Positions 5,471-5,994 of a stretch of 5,994 bases of DNA are shown one piece after another. How positions within the stretch are numbered: position 1 is the stretch's first letter; each line of letters begins with the position of its first letter. Both the position numbers and the translations under genes were made by a program. Under the pieces are notes generated by a model that saw only the letters and a program-made list of their open reading frames with translations, did not search any database and was not told the origin of the DNA. This DNA comes from Clostridia bacterium. Its GTDB lineage: Bacteria; Bacillota; Clostridia; Oscillospirales; CAG-272. The stretch is from the NCBI GenBank assembly GCA_017461825.1, contig JAFTXB010000283.1, forward strand, positions 1-5,994. The letters run 5' to 3'.

Positions 5471-5684
5471 GCCAAACAAATCGAATATTTGATATATGGG
5501 GATATTTTGTCTTTAAGGCATATTATACCCTTTTATAGGCTATACTGTTTTTTTGAATTTGGTAAAAATGCAAATTCCTCGAAACAGTATATGCGAATAA
5601 GATTCCCATATTATTTTCGATTTGTTTGGCGACAATTGGAGTTTGCGTTTTTCGGTGCGCTGACTCCGGTTGGCGCACTTTTTT
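5471..5684 (+). ncRNA. Candidate structured RNA or regulatory leader with 15-bp closing stem
   Basis: A transcript starting at 5471 can fold into one long rod. P1 pairs GCCAAACAAATCGAA (5471-5485) with 5616-5630, 15 perfect pairs. After a small internal loop, P2 pairs 5494-5503 with 5602-5611 (10 pairs, one G-U). A large asymmetric bubble follows (5504-5540 against 5592-5601). P3 pairs TATACTGTTT (5541-5550) with 5582-5591, and P4 pairs GAATTTG (5555-5561) with 5571-5577 around a 9-nt loop. An intrinsic terminator at 5655-5684 would release an RNA of about 214 nt. The rod with 5'/3' closing stem and central bubble recalls 6S RNA, but I see no decisive 6S sequence match. Other readings are a long attenuator leader for the lipoprotein gene, or a miniature element with terminal inverted repeats. 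No T-box, tmRNA or SRP RNA signature was seen. Confidence 0.5.
5655..5684 (+). terminator. Intrinsic terminator with UCCG tetraloop ahead of the lipoprotein gene
   Basis: GTGCGC (5655-5660) pairs with GCGCAC (5673-5678). The stem continues inward through two wobble pairs, A-T and C-G, to a UCCG loop closed by C-G, a UNCG-type stable tetraloop. Six T follow at once (5679-5684). Outer arms TTTTTCGGT (5648-5656) and ACCGAAAAA (5685-5693) are also complementary and enclose the T-run. The terminator stands 30 nt before the lipoprotein start codon. Confidence 0.8.
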
Positions 5685-5714
5685 ACCGAAAAATATTTTT
5701 TGAGGAGAAAGAAA

Positions 5715-5994
5715 ATGAAAAAACGAATTTTGGCAGTTCTTTTGGCGCTCTGTGCGATGGTTGCCTTTTGCGCATGTGAAGAGGCGGCGGAGCCTGTTGG
5801 CATCAACAATATTGAACTAAATGAAAACGGCGAGTTGATTATTACTCTTTCCAATGGGGAAAATAAGAATCTCGGCGTCGTGGTGGGAGACAAAGGCGAT
5901 ACGGGAGCAACCGGCGCGCAAGGTCCACAGGGTGAAAAGGGAGACAAAGGCGATACGGGAGCAACCGGCGCGCAAGGTCCACAAGGTGAAAAGG
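5715..5994 (+). CDS. Putative lipoprotein with collagen-like Gly-X-Y repeats (3' end outside window)
   Basis: Probable surface or cell-envelope protein; 93 codons are visible and the frame is open at the right edge. SD GAGGAG (5702-5707) lies 7 nt before the ATG. The N-terminus has Lys/Arg at 2-4, a hydrophobic core (5-18) and a lipobox-like CAC ending at Cys21. Phe18 at -3 and Cys19 at -2 are not ideal, so lipidation at Cys21 is likely but unproven. A short beta-like segment follows (24-57; NNIELNENGELIITLSNGE and NLGVVVG), of the kind often found before collagen-like domains in gut Firmicutes. From Gly58 come two copies of an 18-residue unit, GDKGDTGATGAQGPQGEK, with the next copy starting at the last base. 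Collagen-like domains form triple helices and are used in adhesion or as spacers. Expression may be gated by the terminator upstream. Confidence 0.85.
   Translation, partial: MKKRILAVLLALCAMVAFCACEEAAEPVGINNIELNENGELIITLSNGENKNLGVVVGDKGDTGATGAQGPQGEKGDKGDTGATGAQGPQGEK
5886..5994 (+). repeat. 54-bp tandem repeat encoding collagen-like units
   Basis: Unit 1 (5886-5939) and unit 2 (5940-5993) differ at one base, a silent CAG to CAA change (5930 against 5984). Base 5994 fits the start of a third unit. Each unit encodes six Gly-X-Y triplets. The length is a multiple of three, so copy-number change keeps the frame. Confidence 0.95.

Larger units (their letters stand above)
5296..5714. other. Long intergenic region with divergent promoters and a structured RNA
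   Basis: The 419 bases between the 132-aa gene and the lipoprotein gene hold no credible protein gene. They contain a leftward promoter with an overlapping inverted repeat, about 80 bp of A/T-rich DNA without a clear signal (5358-5435, with GAAAAAA...TTTTTTC as its only hairpin), a rightward promoter, a 160-nt folded region and a terminator. Confidence 0.8.

Noticed and set aside
5489..5779. Plus-strand open frame of 96 codons overlapping the leader and lipoprotein start
   Set aside because: It has a non-standard start without SD and passes through the RNA stems and terminator. The lipoprotein frame has the proper SD and signal sequence.
5540..5947. Minus-strand open frame with Pro/Ser-rich N-terminus
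   Set aside because: It is a shadow of the collagen-like repeats and runs through the structured leader. No promoter or SD fits.
1..5994. CRISPR arrays, tRNA or rRNA genes, insertion sequences, phage genes
   Set aside because: I found no spaced direct repeats, cloverleaf, rRNA-like sequence or transposase. The only tandem repeats are the in-frame collagen units.

Overview
The window looks like a chromosomal segment of a Gram-positive, Firmicutes-type anaerobe, probably a gut-associated Clostridia relative. The evidence is sigma-A-like promoters with consensus boxes, purine-rich Shine-Dalgarno sites, a stand-alone secG, low-GC intergenic DNA, and a lipoprotein with a collagen-like Gly-X-Y domain. 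This placement is inference from style and gene content. No rRNA or other marker gene is present.

Left part (1-1481, minus strand): an endonuclease III gene (nth) is followed directly by the ATPase gene of a LolD/MacB-type ABC transporter, which runs off the left edge. The two form a tight operon in which the Shine-Dalgarno site of the ATPase gene overlaps the nth stop codon. A near-perfect sigma-A promoter drives the operon. It sits back to back with a second promoter reading rightward.

Centre-left (1482-2851, plus strand): an eight-helix membrane protein that resembles the YwaF/TIGR02206 group, then secG, the small subunit of the Sec translocon, with its own promoter. A strong hairpin at 2820-2851 serves as a shared terminator between secG and the convergent gene on its right.

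Centre-right (2856-5295, minus strand): read in the direction of transcription, a 132-aa orphan protein comes first. Next is a protein with a Lys/Ala/Pro-rich tail and four DUF1508 (YegP-like) repeats, whose true start is uncertain. Last is a conserved-looking 224-aa protein of unknown function, separated from the DUF1508 gene by a strong hairpin.

Right edge (5296-5994): a 419-base stretch without a protein gene holds two divergent promoters and a 160-nt region bounded by a perfect 15-bp inverted repeat with further nested stems inside. It ends with an intrinsic terminator carrying a UNCG-type tetraloop. The predicted transcription start falls on the first base of the 15-bp arm. This is either a small structured RNA (outline reminiscent of 6S RNA) or a long regulatory leader for the gene behind it. 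That gene encodes a lipoprotein with nearly identical 54-bp collagen-like repeats and runs off the right edge.

The structured RNA/leader with its lipoprotein, and the DUF1508 four-repeat protein with its histone-H1-like tail, are the two places most likely to hold something undescribed. All six promoters recognised have a 17-bp spacer and an extended -10 TGn element.
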